Below, one piece after another: positions 1 to 9,444 of a DNA stretch of 64,000 bases. Under the pieces are notes generated by a model. That model was not told where the DNA came from and did not search any database. It saw only the letters and a program-made list of their open reading frames with translations. The stretch is taken from positions 1-64,000 of the forward strand of contig JAECQP010000003.1 in NCBI GenBank assembly GCA_015999745.1. Reading direction: 5' to 3'. Positions within the stretch are counted from its first letter, which is position 1; each line of letters opens with the position of its first letter. The DNA is from Sphingobacteriia bacterium. Lineage in GTDB: Bacteria; Bacteroidota; Bacteroidia; Chitinophagales; Chitinophagaceae. Position numbers and translations under genes: made by a program.

Positions 1-2
1 TT

Positions 3-1475
3 TCCTATCAACTGGACAACAAAACCAAACTCACTGCAGAATACACCTACCAAAATGCACATATGAGTGATGTAGGCGCTTACTATGTATTCAGCACAAA
101 TGGTTTTGCAACACTTCCGGTGAACTTCACTTCGCTGCCTGCCGGTATGCCCGCAACAAATATTAATGACCATAGTTTTCTCGTGAATCTCCAGCATCAA
201 CTGAACAGTAACTGGAAATTCACTGCACAGGTGGGTCATTTCAGGTACAAACAACAGGGATCTTCGCTCTGGCCTGCTGCTGTTTATTCCAATGGCACCA
301 TGCTGAGAGCTGCCAGCAGTTGGGATGCAAAAAGCCAGATGACCATGGCGCAGTTTTTCCTGAATGGTGAACTGAATAGCGGAAACATCCATCATCGCAT
401 ACTCACCGGTGTGGATGTGAGCAATAAATCTTATTTCGCCGATTGGGGACAGTATCATATGCTCGACTCTGCAGGCGGTGAATTCAATACACGGCTGCCC
501 AATCTGGGCGTTCCCCCTAACGGTTATCCCAACTTCAATTACTCCACTCCGCTCGAAGCCAGGGCGGTTGCTGCCGGAGGATTGATGGACCAGCGTTACA
601 CCAGCATCTATGTTCAGGATGAACTGGGCTTCCTGGAAAATAAATTCAGGCTTACACTCGCAGGAAGATATACAGACGTTAGCCAGTCTCAATGGGGAGG
701 AGCGCTTCAACAGGCAAAACATGTTACACCCCGTATTGGAATAAGCATTTCTTTAGACAAAGCCACTTCTTTCTATGGATTATATGATCAGGCATTCCTT
801 CCTCAGGCCGGCAGACTTGCTAATGGAGGTGAAGTAAAACCACTCACCGGAAACAATACTGAATTTGGGATCAAACGCGATTGGGCCGGTGGTACATGGA
901 ACACCACTTTATCGGTTTACAGGATTCTCAAAAACAACGAATTAACCAGTGATCCCAACAGCCCGCCGGCTGCTGGTCTTAGCATTGTTCTGGGTAAAAA
1001 GAGAGCGCAGGGGATTGAACTGGACATCAAGGGTAAAATCACCAACGAACTCAGCCTGATTGCCAACTATGCATTAACAAGCTCTACTGTTATTGAAGTG
1101 GCCGACGGTATTACCAGTATGAAAGTAGGCGATATCGTTCCGGGCTATTCCAAACATACGGTTAACAGTTGGCTGAGTTATAAAATTCAGCAAGGGGCGC
1201 TCAAAGGCACCGGATTTTCTGCAGGCTTTACCTGGCTGGCAGACCGGAAAACTTATTGGGAAACACCTGCCACCAATACCGTACCCCTTCCCGATTATTT
1301 TAAACTGGATGCAGGATTGTTCTGGGAAAAAGACCAATTAAAAATCACGGCCAATGTGTTCAACGTATTGAACAGTTACCTGTACGGCGGTTCTTACTAT
1401 TCATGGCTTACTGCCTATTACTGGCAAACCGATCCTCCGCGTAACCTCAGATTAAGTTTGGCATACCGCTTTTAA
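3..1475 (+). CDS. TonB-dependent siderophore receptor, 3' part
   Basis: This is the C-terminal 490 residues of an outer-membrane receptor cut by the window edge. The frame stays open to position 3 upstream of the first ATG (63), so that ATG is internal. The visible part is the beta-barrel: alternating amphipathic strands, a middle segment typical of TonB-siderophore receptors (residues YGLYDQAFLPQAG in the barrel), and the terminal segment NLRLSLAYRF ending in Phe, the usual outer-membrane insertion signal. The plug domain and TonB box lie outside. The family imports ferric siderophores using TonB energy. The PepSY gene 20 bases downstream is a common partner, which supports iron uptake. The exact siderophore cannot be told from the barrel. 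Confidence 0.9.
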   Translation, partial: SYQLDNKTKLTAEYTYQNAHMSDVGAYYVFSTNGFATLPVNFTSLPAGMPATNINDHSFLVNLQHQLNSNWKFTAQVGHFRYKQQGSSLWPAAVYSNGTMLRAASSWDAKSQMTMAQFFLNGELNSGNIHHRILTGVDVSNKSYFADWGQYHMLDSAGGEFNTRLPNLGVPPNGYPNFNYSTPLEARAVAAGGLMDQRYTSIYVQDELGFLENKFRLTLAGRYTDVSQSQWGGALQQAKHVTPRIGISISLDKATSFYGLYDQAFLPQAGRLANGGEVKPLTGNNTEFGIKRDWAGGTWNTTLSVYRILKNNELTSDPNSPPAAGLSIVLGKKRAQGIELDIKGKITNELSLIANYALTSSTVIEVADGITSMKVGDIVPGYSKHTVNSWLSYKIQQGALKGTGFSAGFTWLADRKTYWETPATNTVPLPDYFKLDAGLFWEKDQLKITANVFNVLNSYLYGGSYYSWLTAYYWQTDPPRNLRLSLAYRF

Positions 1476-1495
1476 TTACAGCAAGAAAACATGAA

Positions 1496-2641
1496 ATGAC
1501 CATTAAAAAGATTGTTGGAAAAATACATCTCTGGCTCGGACTCACGTCCGGGCTGGTGGTTGTATTACTGGGTCTTACCGGGTGCTTGCTTGCTTTTGAG
1601 GCAGAGATCAGGAATGCAACAGAACCATTCAGAAAAGTTGAGGAGCAAAAAAAAGCATACCTGCTTCCATCCCGGTTAAAAGCCATCGCCGATCAGCAGC
1701 TTCAGTTTGGGAAGGCCCTTGGGGTGGAATATCCCGGACGCAACAAAGCCGCAGTGGCCGCTTACTATGATGAAAAGCGCTATGAACTGCTGTTTATGAA
1801 TCCCTATACCGGGGAAGTGCTGAAGTACAAAAACATGAACAGGGATTTTTTCCGGATTGTGCTGGACGGGCACTTCTATCTATGGTTACCGCATTCAATC
1901 GGCCAGCCGATCGCCGCTTCGGCCACATTGGTATTTCTGCTAATGCTCATCAGCGGACTGATCCTCTGGTGGCCCAAAAACAAAGCTGCACGCAAACAGC
2001 GATTCTCTGTTCAATGGTCGGCAAAATGGCGCAGGAAAAATTATGACCTGCACAATGTATTGGGCTTTTATATAACATGGATTGCTATTTTTATTGCAGT
2101 CACCGGTCTTGTTTTTGGTTTTGAGTGGTTTGCCAAATCGGTTTACTGGGTTACGAGCGGAGGGAAAACCATGGTGGAACACAAACACCCGCTCTCCGAT
2201 TCCACACAGCCCCGCAACAGTATAAATATGGCCGATCATTTATGGAAGCAACACCTTATAACGGTACAACCGAATGAAAGCATTGGTGTGTATTTTGCCA
2301 GTCTCAGATCCGATCCTGTGGAAGTGGTAGTGAATCACCTGCCCGGCACGTATTATCAATCAGATTACTTTCATTATGATCAGTACACCGGCAAAGAGCT
2401 GGTAGCCACCGGAAGCTATGCGGGCAGGTTTAAAGATGCCCGACTGGCCGATAAGATTGTCAGGATGAATTACGACATACATGTGGGTGCTATTCTGGGA
2501 ATTAGCGGAAAACTATTGGCTTTCTTTGCCAGCCTGGTTGCGGCAAGTTTGCCCATAACAGGGTTTTATATCTGGTGGGGAAGAAAGTATAAAAAAACAC
2601 CGGCCCGTGAAATCACCTGTTCCTCTATCGTAGTATCGTAA
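1496..2641 (+). CDS. PepSY-associated TM helix protein (iron-regulated membrane protein)
   Basis: This 381-residue inner-membrane protein has the PepSY_TM layout. It has one membrane segment near residues 16-36 after the motif KIHLWLGL, a periplasmic PepSY-like region, two to three further segments around residues 140-215 (containing LILWWPK and DLHNVLGFY) and a last one near 345-365 ending in GFYIWW. Conserved His residues in the helices are typical of this family, some members of which are thought to reduce ferric siderophores. It follows the receptor by 20 bases on the same strand, so the two are probably one iron-uptake operon. Its last 17 bases overlap the convergent end of the large repeat protein. 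Family assignment is firm; the reductase role is inferred. Confidence 0.88.
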   Translation: MTIKKIVGKIHLWLGLTSGLVVVLLGLTGCLLAFEAEIRNATEPFRKVEEQKKAYLLPSRLKAIADQQLQFGKALGVEYPGRNKAAVAAYYDEKRYELLFMNPYTGEVLKYKNMNRDFFRIVLDGHFYLWLPHSIGQPIAASATLVFLLMLISGLILWWPKNKAARKQRFSVQWSAKWRRKNYDLHNVLGFYITWIAIFIAVTGLVFGFEWFAKSVYWVTSGGKTMVEHKHPLSDSTQPRNSINMADHLWKQHLITVQPNESIGVYFASLRSDPVEVVVNHLPGTYYQSDYFHYDQYTGKELVATGSYAGRFKDARLADKIVRMNYDIHVGAILGISGKLLAFFASLVAASLPITGFYIWWGRKYKKTPAREITCSSIVVS

Positions 2642-5600
2642 CAGATCCGGCATACCTGTTCTGTACATATTCCTCAAACCTAGGCTCAATGATATAATAA
2701 TAAGTTGCTACCGGCAGGGGCTTGCCTTCGTAGGTTCCATCCCATGGTTTTACATAACCGTCTTTTGCCTGGAATACCAGTTTACCATAGCGATCAAATA
2801 CGGAAACATCTGCATATGGGTATTTATACAGTTCTGTGATCACCCACTCATCGTGGATGCCGTCGCCATTAGGGGAGAACACATTCGGGATGCGGATGGG
2901 TTTTAATACAATCAATTTAACCTGATCGGTAGACAAACAACGATCCGCATTGGTAACCTGAAGGGTAAGCACCTGGTCTTCCTCTCCGCTGAATACCGGG
3001 TTTTTCAGGGTCGGGTCGTTCAGATTCAATGCAGGAGACCATTTGTACAACTGCACATCGCTGCTTACAACCGGGCTCAACACATAAGGCATTTTTGTAA
3101 ATACGTACTGATCTTTACCTGCATTGACAGAAGGGACCGGGGCAATACTCACCGACAGTGCATCACTCACCGCCAGGCATTTACCATTATCGGTAGTGGT
3201 TAACTGCAGGCGGAAATTACCGGAAGCAATATCGGCAGCGGAAGGAACATAGGTTGCCCGAAGGTCATTGGCCGAGGGAACAAAACTGCCGGTTCCTGAA
3301 CTACTCCAAACAACCTGCTGTGCATTGCGAATGATCCCGTTCAGCAATACCGTGGAATCATTGGCACATACCCTTGCATCAGGTCCCGCATTGGTTACCG
3401 GGGCGTCGGTAATGGTAACCCTTACGGTAGATACTGATGGCCTGCAGGCGCCGTTATTGGTAGAAGTCAAAGACAGTACCACTGTTCCCGCAGTAGTATC
3501 ACTGCTGCTTGGGATATAAGCGCCGGTTAAATTGGATGTTGGAGAACTGAATCTTCCTGTACCCGAACTGCTCCAGACACCCGTTGTGGTTCCCCCCTGC
3601 ACAATACCGGATAAATAAACAACCGGGTTATTAGCACAAACCACCTGATCATTTCCGGCAGATGTACTTGCCGGAATATCTACATGCAAAAAGGTATAAG
3701 CCGTATCGCTCTCGCATCCGTTTACCGTTACAGTTACTTCGTATTTACCGGTATCACTCACATTCGCAGCAGGTATAACCGGGTCGGGAATATCTGCAAA
3801 ATAATTGCCCGGGCCTCTCCATTGGTAGGTTGCACCGGTTACGGATGATGCCCTTAACTGGAATACATCATTTACACAAACCGGATTGCTGTTCACCACT
3901 ACCGGCCTGTCGGGTTTGGGCAACACATTTACAACCGTTGAACGATCGGCACTGGTGCAGCCATTGATCGTAACATTGGCGTTGTATACGCCAGCCATGG
4001 AGGAAGTAATCGCAGCAATGGTCAGCGCCGGTTTACTGCCAGTGATACTCATGGGACCGGACCATTGATAAAGGGCACCCGGTGCCCCTACCACACTAAG
4101 CGTTAATCTTCCTCCTTCGCAAACAGGATCAACCGGGTTAATCACCGGAGGAGCCGGAATAGGCTTCACATCTGTTGTGATACTATTGGCCACACCAGGA
4201 CAACCCGCCACTGCAACAGCTACCTGGTAAACACCTGTTTTGCTACTGGTAAAAGAAGGAATCTCTACCTGTTGGGCAACTGCCGAAAACCCGTTCGGAC
4301 CCGTCCAGGTGTATATGCCGGACTTTACCGTATCGGCTGTCATCCGGAGGGTCTGGCCTTCGCATACAGGTCCGTTGGTAGTAACATTTACTACAGAGGG
4401 CAAAGGGTTTACAACAGCAGTCGTAACGGCCATATCGCTGGCGCAACCGTTTACAGAAACGGTTAATGAATAGTTGCCATCAGCCGCAACACCGGCGCTG
4501 CCGATCAAAGGATTTTGCACAGCAGCGGTAAAACCGTTTGGACCATTCCATTGATACATTGCACCACTCAGTACAGGTGTATTCAACTGCAACGGGGCGC
4601 CTTCGCAAATGGGTGAGGTATTACTGGCCGATGGTGTAGCAGGCTTAGGTGTAACGGCAACTGTTACGACGCTGTTACTGCTCTTACATCCGCTCACAGC
4701 AATGCTGGCAGTGTAAACCCCGGTATTGACTGCAGTAACAGAATCAATTTTCATTCCTGAGCTGTTACTGCTGAATCCGGATGGCCCGGTCCAACTGTAC
4801 ACGGCTCCGGTAACCGGCGCCATATTGATAGATAAAGTAGCATATTCACAAACAATACCTACCGGGCTAATTACAGGAGCAGCCGGTGTTGGAATCATTT
4901 TCAGGTCAATATTATTGGAAACACCCGGGCATCCTGCAACATTTACAGCTACCTGGTAAATCCCCTGGGAAAGCGTACTCAGTGCGGGAATATTGATTTG
5001 CCGCGTTGATGCCACAAATCCGCCGGGGCCCGTCCAGAAATATACCGCTGCAGTTATATCGGCGGCCACCAGGCTCACCGGTTGCCCTTCGCAGGCCGGT
5101 CCGCTGCTGGTGATCTGAACAACTCCCGGCAATGGATTTACAATAGCGGCGGTGTTTCCCGCATTACTGGTACATCCGTTCACCGTAACGGTTAATGCAT
5201 AATCCCCTTTTGCTGTTAGTGCAACGCCGGTTAATAATGGATTTTGTGTGACCGAGGAAAACCCGTTCGGCCCGGTCCATTGATAGCTGGCGCCGGCAAG
5301 TGCAGGGGTGCTTAACTGAAGGGAAGCTCCTTCGCAAACCGGTGAATTATTTGCGGCTAGCGGCACTGCAGGTTGCGGGGTCACCGAAACATTTACCGTA
5401 CTGTTGTTGCTGGTGCAACCATTCACGGTAAGATTGGCTGTATATATTCCGGCCCTGGATAAAGTCATTGAATCGATCTGAAATCCCTGGCCGATCGTAT
5501 TGAACCCAAGCGGCCCGGACCAGTTGTACGTAGCGCCTGCTACGGCAACCATACTGACATTCAGTGTTGAATTTTCACAAACAGTAGCAACCGGATTAAT

Positions 5601-8600
5601 GGCTGGTGCGGCAGGTGTTGCTTTTACCTGTACGGCAGTAGTAGTGCCGGCACTGGCACATCCACTCACCAGTACTGCTACATGGTAGGTACCTGCTGCA
5701 GTTTGAGTACTATTGCTGATTAGCGGATTTTGCAGGGAAGATACAAACCCATTGGGGCCGGTCCACTGGTAGGTGGCACCGATTACAATGGATGCATTCA
5801 ACTGAAGGGGATATCCTTCGCAAACGGGAGACGAACTGGTAATAACCGGCGCAGCAGGAATAGGATTCACTACAGCAACTGTTGAAGCAGCAACACTTTT
5901 ACATCCGTTCACTGTAAGCGTCACAGCATACGTACCGGCCTGTGCCAGGGTTGCATTCAGAATCTGAGGTTCTCGTATAAGGGAGGAGAATCCATTGGGC
6001 CCCGTCCATTCATAACCGGCTCCTGCTCTTACAGGGGTCGTAAATTGAAGGAGCTCTCCTTCGCATACAGCCCCCAGTGTGGCAGCAGTGGGTGCAACCG
6101 GAATCGGATTTACAGTAAGCCTGTATTGAAATGGCGTACCGGCACATCCGTTTGAACTGGGTATTATTTCGTAGACCACATCAACCGGAACACCCAGGAT
6201 GCTGTTCAATGTTTCTCCTATGTAATCCGTTGTTTGTCCTGTTACTACATTATTGCTGATTCCCGGAACCGCTACGCGTTGCCACAGATAGCTGCTTCCG
6301 GCAATATCACTCGTAATGGTGTAGGCCGGCGAAGTAGCCGTACAGATAGCCCCTGTGGAAGCGCTTGTAATAACAGGACGTTGATTCACTGTAACAGTTA
6401 CTGCAGTTCTTGCTCCTTCACAGGATGCTGCAGAAGTTGCGCTCACATAATACACAGCATTCAACTGAAGAAGGGGTGTATTATAGGTCGTTCCTGTACC
6501 CAGCAGATTACCTGCAGATGCAGCATCATACCACTTGTAAGTGCCGCCGGGTGAGTAAGCGGTAAGGGTCGCAATGGTATTGGAACACACTGCCATAGTG
6601 GTAACTCCCGGGGCGGCAGGTGTTGGATTGAACGAAATAACGACCTGGTCTGTTGCGGCAGTACATGGCCCAACGTTATCCGGATCGTTGGAGGTCAACT
6701 GCAGAATCGCCTGCATAGCGCCAACTACAGGTGTAAACCTGGTAGCGGGTTGTGCTGCATTGGAAAAGCTGCCTGTTCCTGAAACCACCGACCAGGTGCC
6801 GGAAGATGCAGCACCACTTACTACACCAGTCAGATCAACTGCTGTACCCTCACAAACTAACTGATCAATGCCGGCGTTGACAATAGCCCGTGGGTTAATT
6901 ACAATATCATAAGTTGCTGTTGCCCCGCTGCAACCTGCTGCTGCAGGAATATTATTGGTAATAGTATAGCTTCCCGGGGCACTGTTAGCCAAATCAATTT
7001 CGCCCGTGGTATTATTATTAAAAACCAACCCGGCTCCTGAAGAGAATACACCTGCACTCGCCCCTGCAGGAAAACCGGGAAGCGGATTTGTTTGCATCAC
7101 GCATAGCGGAGTAACATAACTAAACGTTGCAACCGGTGTGGTATTAGTGATCCGGACAGCAGCGCTACTGGTATAAGCGCAGGCGCCTCCTGTTACAAAT
7201 GTGATGGTATATAAATTGACCGCACTTGTTGGTAATGTGATCGTACCTGTAGCTGGGTCAATATCCAACCCTGCAGGTGTTGCACTGAATACACCGGTTG
7301 CTCCTCCCATGATCACCGGGGTGGGATTGATAGCGCCGGAAACACAAAACGTACCTCCGCTGTAGGTAAATGCCGGATCCTCAAATGGAGTAACATTCAC
7401 CACCACCGGTGTTCTTGCACCGGTACATCCTGCTGCAGAAGTAGCATCTATATAATAAGTGGTGCCGGCTGTTAATGTAGGCGTTGTATAACTGGAATTC
7501 GATACCAGCAGTGTTCCGCCGGTTGCGGCATTGTACCAGTTGTATGAACCTCCCGGAGCTGTTGCGGTTAATGTAGCAGTGGTACCGGAACAAATCGTAG
7601 CCCCTGCAGCAGTTGGTGCAACGGGTGTTGGATTAACAACTATTTCTACAGCCGTTCTTGCCGGGCTTAAACAACCGTTTACTTCAGCCGATAAATAGTA
7701 GATGGTGTTTGCAGCTAACACAGGTGTATTGTATCCGGCACCGGTGCTAAGTAAATTCCCGGCAGTTGCCGCATCATACCAACGATAGGTACCTCCCGGC
7801 GTGAGTGCGGTTAATGTACCCGAATTGCCGCTGCAAATGGCAGGGGCAGTGGCTGTTGGATTGGCGGGCAATGGCGTAACTGTAATGGTTACACCGCTTC
7901 TGGGGCCTGTACAACCGGCAATAGTAGATTGCACATAGTATATAGTTGAAGTGCCCAACGAAGGCGTTGTATAACCGGATCCGGTTGTAAGCAGCGTTCC
8001 CCCTGATGCTGCATCATACCATTCATAGGTTCCCCCCGGTGCAGTGGCTGTCATCGTAGCGGTGCCTCCTTCGCAAATGGTGGATGGCGTAACGGCAGGT
8101 GCAACAGGTACCGGCGTAACCCCTACTGCCACGGAAATTCTTGGACTGGTACAACCATTCACGGTTGTTTGAACATAATAAGTTGTGGCCGTAGTTAATG
8201 AAGGGGTAGTGTATTCGTCAACCGCAGCTAACAGGTTACCACCGGATGCTGCATCAAACCATTGATAGAATCCACCCGGCGCAGTGGCGGTTAGTGTAGC
8301 AGTGGTTCCATAACAAACGGTTGCTCCGGAAACAGTTGGCGCATCCGGTGTGGTAGATGAAGTTACCACAGCACTGGCGGTAACAGCAGGGCAACCAACC
8401 GTATTATCGTTAACGGATATGGTATAGGTTCCCGCAACACCTGCGGTAATGGAAGTTGCAGCGGAACCTGTATTCCAGGAATAAGTATAGGGAGCATTTC
8501 CCCCGGTTACGGTAGTGGTCAGTTCAACGCTACTGCCGGAACAGATAGTAGGATTGGCAGGTGTTACGGCAACTGTCATTGGGGTCACGGTATAAACGCG

Positions 8601-9266
8601 AATGGTGTCTCTCCTCAAACCGGTGCAGGCGCCGGTACCGCTTACTTCATAATCAATATAAGCGGGAGCGCCTGCCTGAGGGGTTACAGTAACAGAAGTA
8701 GCTCCGGTAACTGAACTTAAATAATTATTGTAATCACCCGCAGCGCCCGGATAAACAGATGTCCAGTTTACAGTTGCAGCGCCCACCCCGGTTACACTCA
8801 TTGTACCGGAACAATTCTGCCGCAATAAAAGATCTTCAGATCCTTTAATGATACTTGAAGCAGTAAGGGTGTAAGTAACGGGATTGGAGCCTGGTTTACA
8901 AAATGAAATACATACACTGGTTTTGCCGGTAATACAGGCAGGTGTACCAATTGGGATCAACGGGCCACAATCTATGGAATAAAAGCTGGCGCCCGTAATC
9001 TGACTGGTTGAAAAATTCAGCAGGTCTGATCCGGGATTCAGGATTACATTAAAACGGATACAGCTATTATCACTTCCGCTTGTCCCTACACAGGCCGTAC
9101 CATTTCTGGCTGCATCAATAGACTGTGCGGTATCTTTTGCTGCAGAAAAATCAAATGTATAGATAGCAGATGTACCTGTTCCGCATTGGGCCATCAATCC
9201 TGCTCCTGGCAGAAACAACAAAATTAATAGCAGGAATAGCCAAATGAGTTGCATGCCCCTTCGCAT
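2625..9266 (-). CDS. Giant secreted Ig-like repeat protein with gliding-motility C-terminal domain
   Basis: This protein has 2213 residues if started at the ATG at 9266, which has AAAGGA about nine bases upstream and gives MRRGMQ followed by a clean hydrophobic signal peptide ending at LMAQ. The open frame extends to 9317, but that extension spoils the signal peptide. After a Cys-rich N-terminal region come PKD/Ig-like domains of several types: four tandem CSG...PGGTYxWYDAA domains (about 7380-8350) and one more near 6500; ten tandem CEG...YQWTGPNGF domains (about 3690-6112); two GNDQVVCANN-type domains; a final PKD-like domain; and the hallmark IPNVFSPNGDGIHDEW with a C-terminal GSVTILR. That ending is the gliding motility-associated (type B) sorting domain recognised by the type IX secretion system. 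The protein is therefore exported and surface-attached, probably an adhesin. No enzyme domain is visible. Confidence 0.92.
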   Translation of the reverse strand: MRRGMQLIWLFLLLILLFLPGAGLMAQCGTGTSAIYTFDFSAAKDTAQSIDAARNGTACVGTSGSDNSCIRFNVILNPGSDLLNFSTSQITGASFYSIDCGPLIPIGTPACITGKTSVCISFCKPGSNPVTYTLTASSIIKGSEDLLLRQNCSGTMSVTGVGAATVNWTSVYPGAAGDYNNYLSSVTGATSVTVTPQAGAPAYIDYEVSGTGACTGLRRDTIRVYTVTPMTVAVTPANPTICSGSSVELTTTVTGGNAPYTYSWNTGSAATSITAGVAGTYTISVNDNTVGCPAVTASAVVTSSTTPDAPTVSGATVCYGTTATLTATAPGGFYQWFDAASGGNLLAAVDEYTTPSLTTATTYYVQTTVNGCTSPRISVAVGVTPVPVAPAVTPSTICEGGTATMTATAPGGTYEWYDAASGGTLLTTGSGYTTPSLGTSTIYYVQSTIAGCTGPRSGVTITVTPLPANPTATAPAICSGNSGTLTALTPGGTYRWYDAATAGNLLSTGAGYNTPVLAANTIYYLSAEVNGCLSPARTAVEIVVNPTPVAPTAAGATICSGTTATLTATAPGGSYNWYNAATGGTLLVSNSSYTTPTLTAGTTYYIDATSAAGCTGARTPVVVNVTPFEDPAFTYSGGTFCVSGAINPTPVIMGGATGVFSATPAGLDIDPATGTITLPTSAVNLYTITFVTGGACAYTSSAAVRITNTTPVATFSYVTPLCVMQTNPLPGFPAGASAGVFSSGAGLVFNNNTTGEIDLANSAPGSYTITNNIPAAAGCSGATATYDIVINPRAIVNAGIDQLVCEGTAVDLTGVVSGAASSGTWSVVSGTGSFSNAAQPATRFTPVVGAMQAILQLTSNDPDNVGPCTAATDQVVISFNPTPAAPGVTTMAVCSNTIATLTAYSPGGTYKWYDAASAGNLLGTGTTYNTPLLQLNAVYYVSATSAASCEGARTAVTVTVNQRPVITSASTGAICTATSPAYTITSDIAGSSYLWQRVAVPGISNNVVTGQTTDYIGETLNSILGVPVDVVYEIIPSSNGCAGTPFQYRLTVNPIPVAPTAATLGAVCEGELLQFTTPVRAGAGYEWTGPNGFSSLIREPQILNATLAQAGTYAVTLTVNGCKSVAASTVAVVNPIPAAPVITSSSPVCEGYPLQLNASIVIGATYQWTGPNGFVSSLQNPLISNSTQTAAGTYHVAVLVSGCASAGTTTAVQVKATPAAPAINPVATVCENSTLNVSMVAVAGATYNWSGPLGFNTIGQGFQIDSMTLSRAGIYTANLTVNGCTSNNSTVNVSVTPQPAVPLAANNSPVCEGASLQLSTPALAGASYQWTGPNGFSSVTQNPLLTGVALTAKGDYALTVTVNGCTSNAGNTAAIVNPLPGVVQITSSGPACEGQPVSLVAADITAAVYFWTGPGGFVASTRQINIPALSTLSQGIYQVAVNVAGCPGVSNNIDLKMIPTPAAPVISPVGIVCEYATLSINMAPVTGAVYSWTGPSGFSSNSSGMKIDSVTAVNTGVYTASIAVSGCKSSNSVVTVAVTPKPATPSASNTSPICEGAPLQLNTPVLSGAMYQWNGPNGFTAAVQNPLIGSAGVAADGNYSLTVSVNGCASDMAVTTAVVNPLPSVVNVTTNGPVCEGQTLRMTADTVKSGIYTWTGPNGFSAVAQQVEIPSFTSSKTGVYQVAVAVAGCPGVANSITTDVKPIPAPPVINPVDPVCEGGRLTLSVVGAPGALYQWSGPMSITGSKPALTIAAITSSMAGVYNANVTINGCTSADRSTVVNVLPKPDRPVVVNSNPVCVNDVFQLRASSVTGATYQWRGPGNYFADIPDPVIPAANVSDTGKYEVTVTVNGCESDTAYTFLHVDIPASTSAGNDQVVCANNPVVYLSGIVQGGTTTGVWSSSGTGRFSSPTSNLTGAYIPSSSDTTAGTVVLSLTSTNNGACRPSVSTVRVTITDAPVTNAGPDARVCANDSTVLLNGIIRNAQQVVWSSSGTGSFVPSANDLRATYVPSAADIASGNFRLQLTTTDNGKCLAVSDALSVSIAPVPSVNAGKDQYVFTKMPYVLSPVVSSDVQLYKWSPALNLNDPTLKNPVFSGEEDQVLTLQVTNADRCLSTDQVKLIVLKPIRIPNVFSPNGDGIHDEWVITELYKYPYADVSVFDRYGKLVFQAKDGYVKPWDGTYEGKPLPVATYYYIIEPRFEEYVQNRYAGSVTILR
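3690..6112 (-). repeat. Ten tandem ~242-bp Ig-like coding repeats with a three-domain super-period
   Basis: Within the giant gene, ten consecutive domains of about 81 codons each share C(E)G ... YxWxGPxGF ... G.Y ... V.V.GC. The domains fall into three subtypes recurring in order. Their lead-ins are PAAPxIxPV, then TPxPAxPxAxNxSP, then PLPxVVxxTxxGP. Units of this triplet begin near 5630, 4893 and 4165, a period of about 730 bp; the last unit has only two domains. This implies duplication of whole three-domain blocks. Confidence 0.8.
7380..8350 (-). repeat. Four tandem ~242-bp Ig-like coding repeats (WYDAASGG type)
   Basis: Four consecutive domains of about 81 codons near the N-terminal third of the giant protein share CxGxxATLTAxxPGG, YxWYDAA, LLxTG, YTTPxL, TTYYV and GCTGxR. 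A fifth copy sits apart near 6380-6630. They are a different Ig-like subtype from the ten-fold array nearer the C-terminus. Confidence 0.78.
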
Positions 9267-9444
9267 GAAACACATTCCTTTGCAGCTATCGGTGATATTA
9301 GATTTTGTAAACCTCAATTATCGGGGGATTGGTTCTACTACGAAATTACCCCACAACCCATAACAACAATAGCTTTTGGTAAAAAAAAGAAGGACGTAGA
9401 CGTCTAACTACAAATATGTTTTTTAGTGTGGCAGACAGCGTTTT

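Noticed and set aside
3690-8350. Regular ~242-bp repeats that could suggest a CRISPR array or satellite DNA.
   Set aside because: The unit is far too long for CRISPR, and the repeats translate in one uninterrupted frame as Ig-like domains.
9318-9444. AGACGTCT palindrome and an A-run in the gap before the giant gene.
   Set aside because: The palindrome is only eight bases and the flanks show no clear promoter or terminator pattern.
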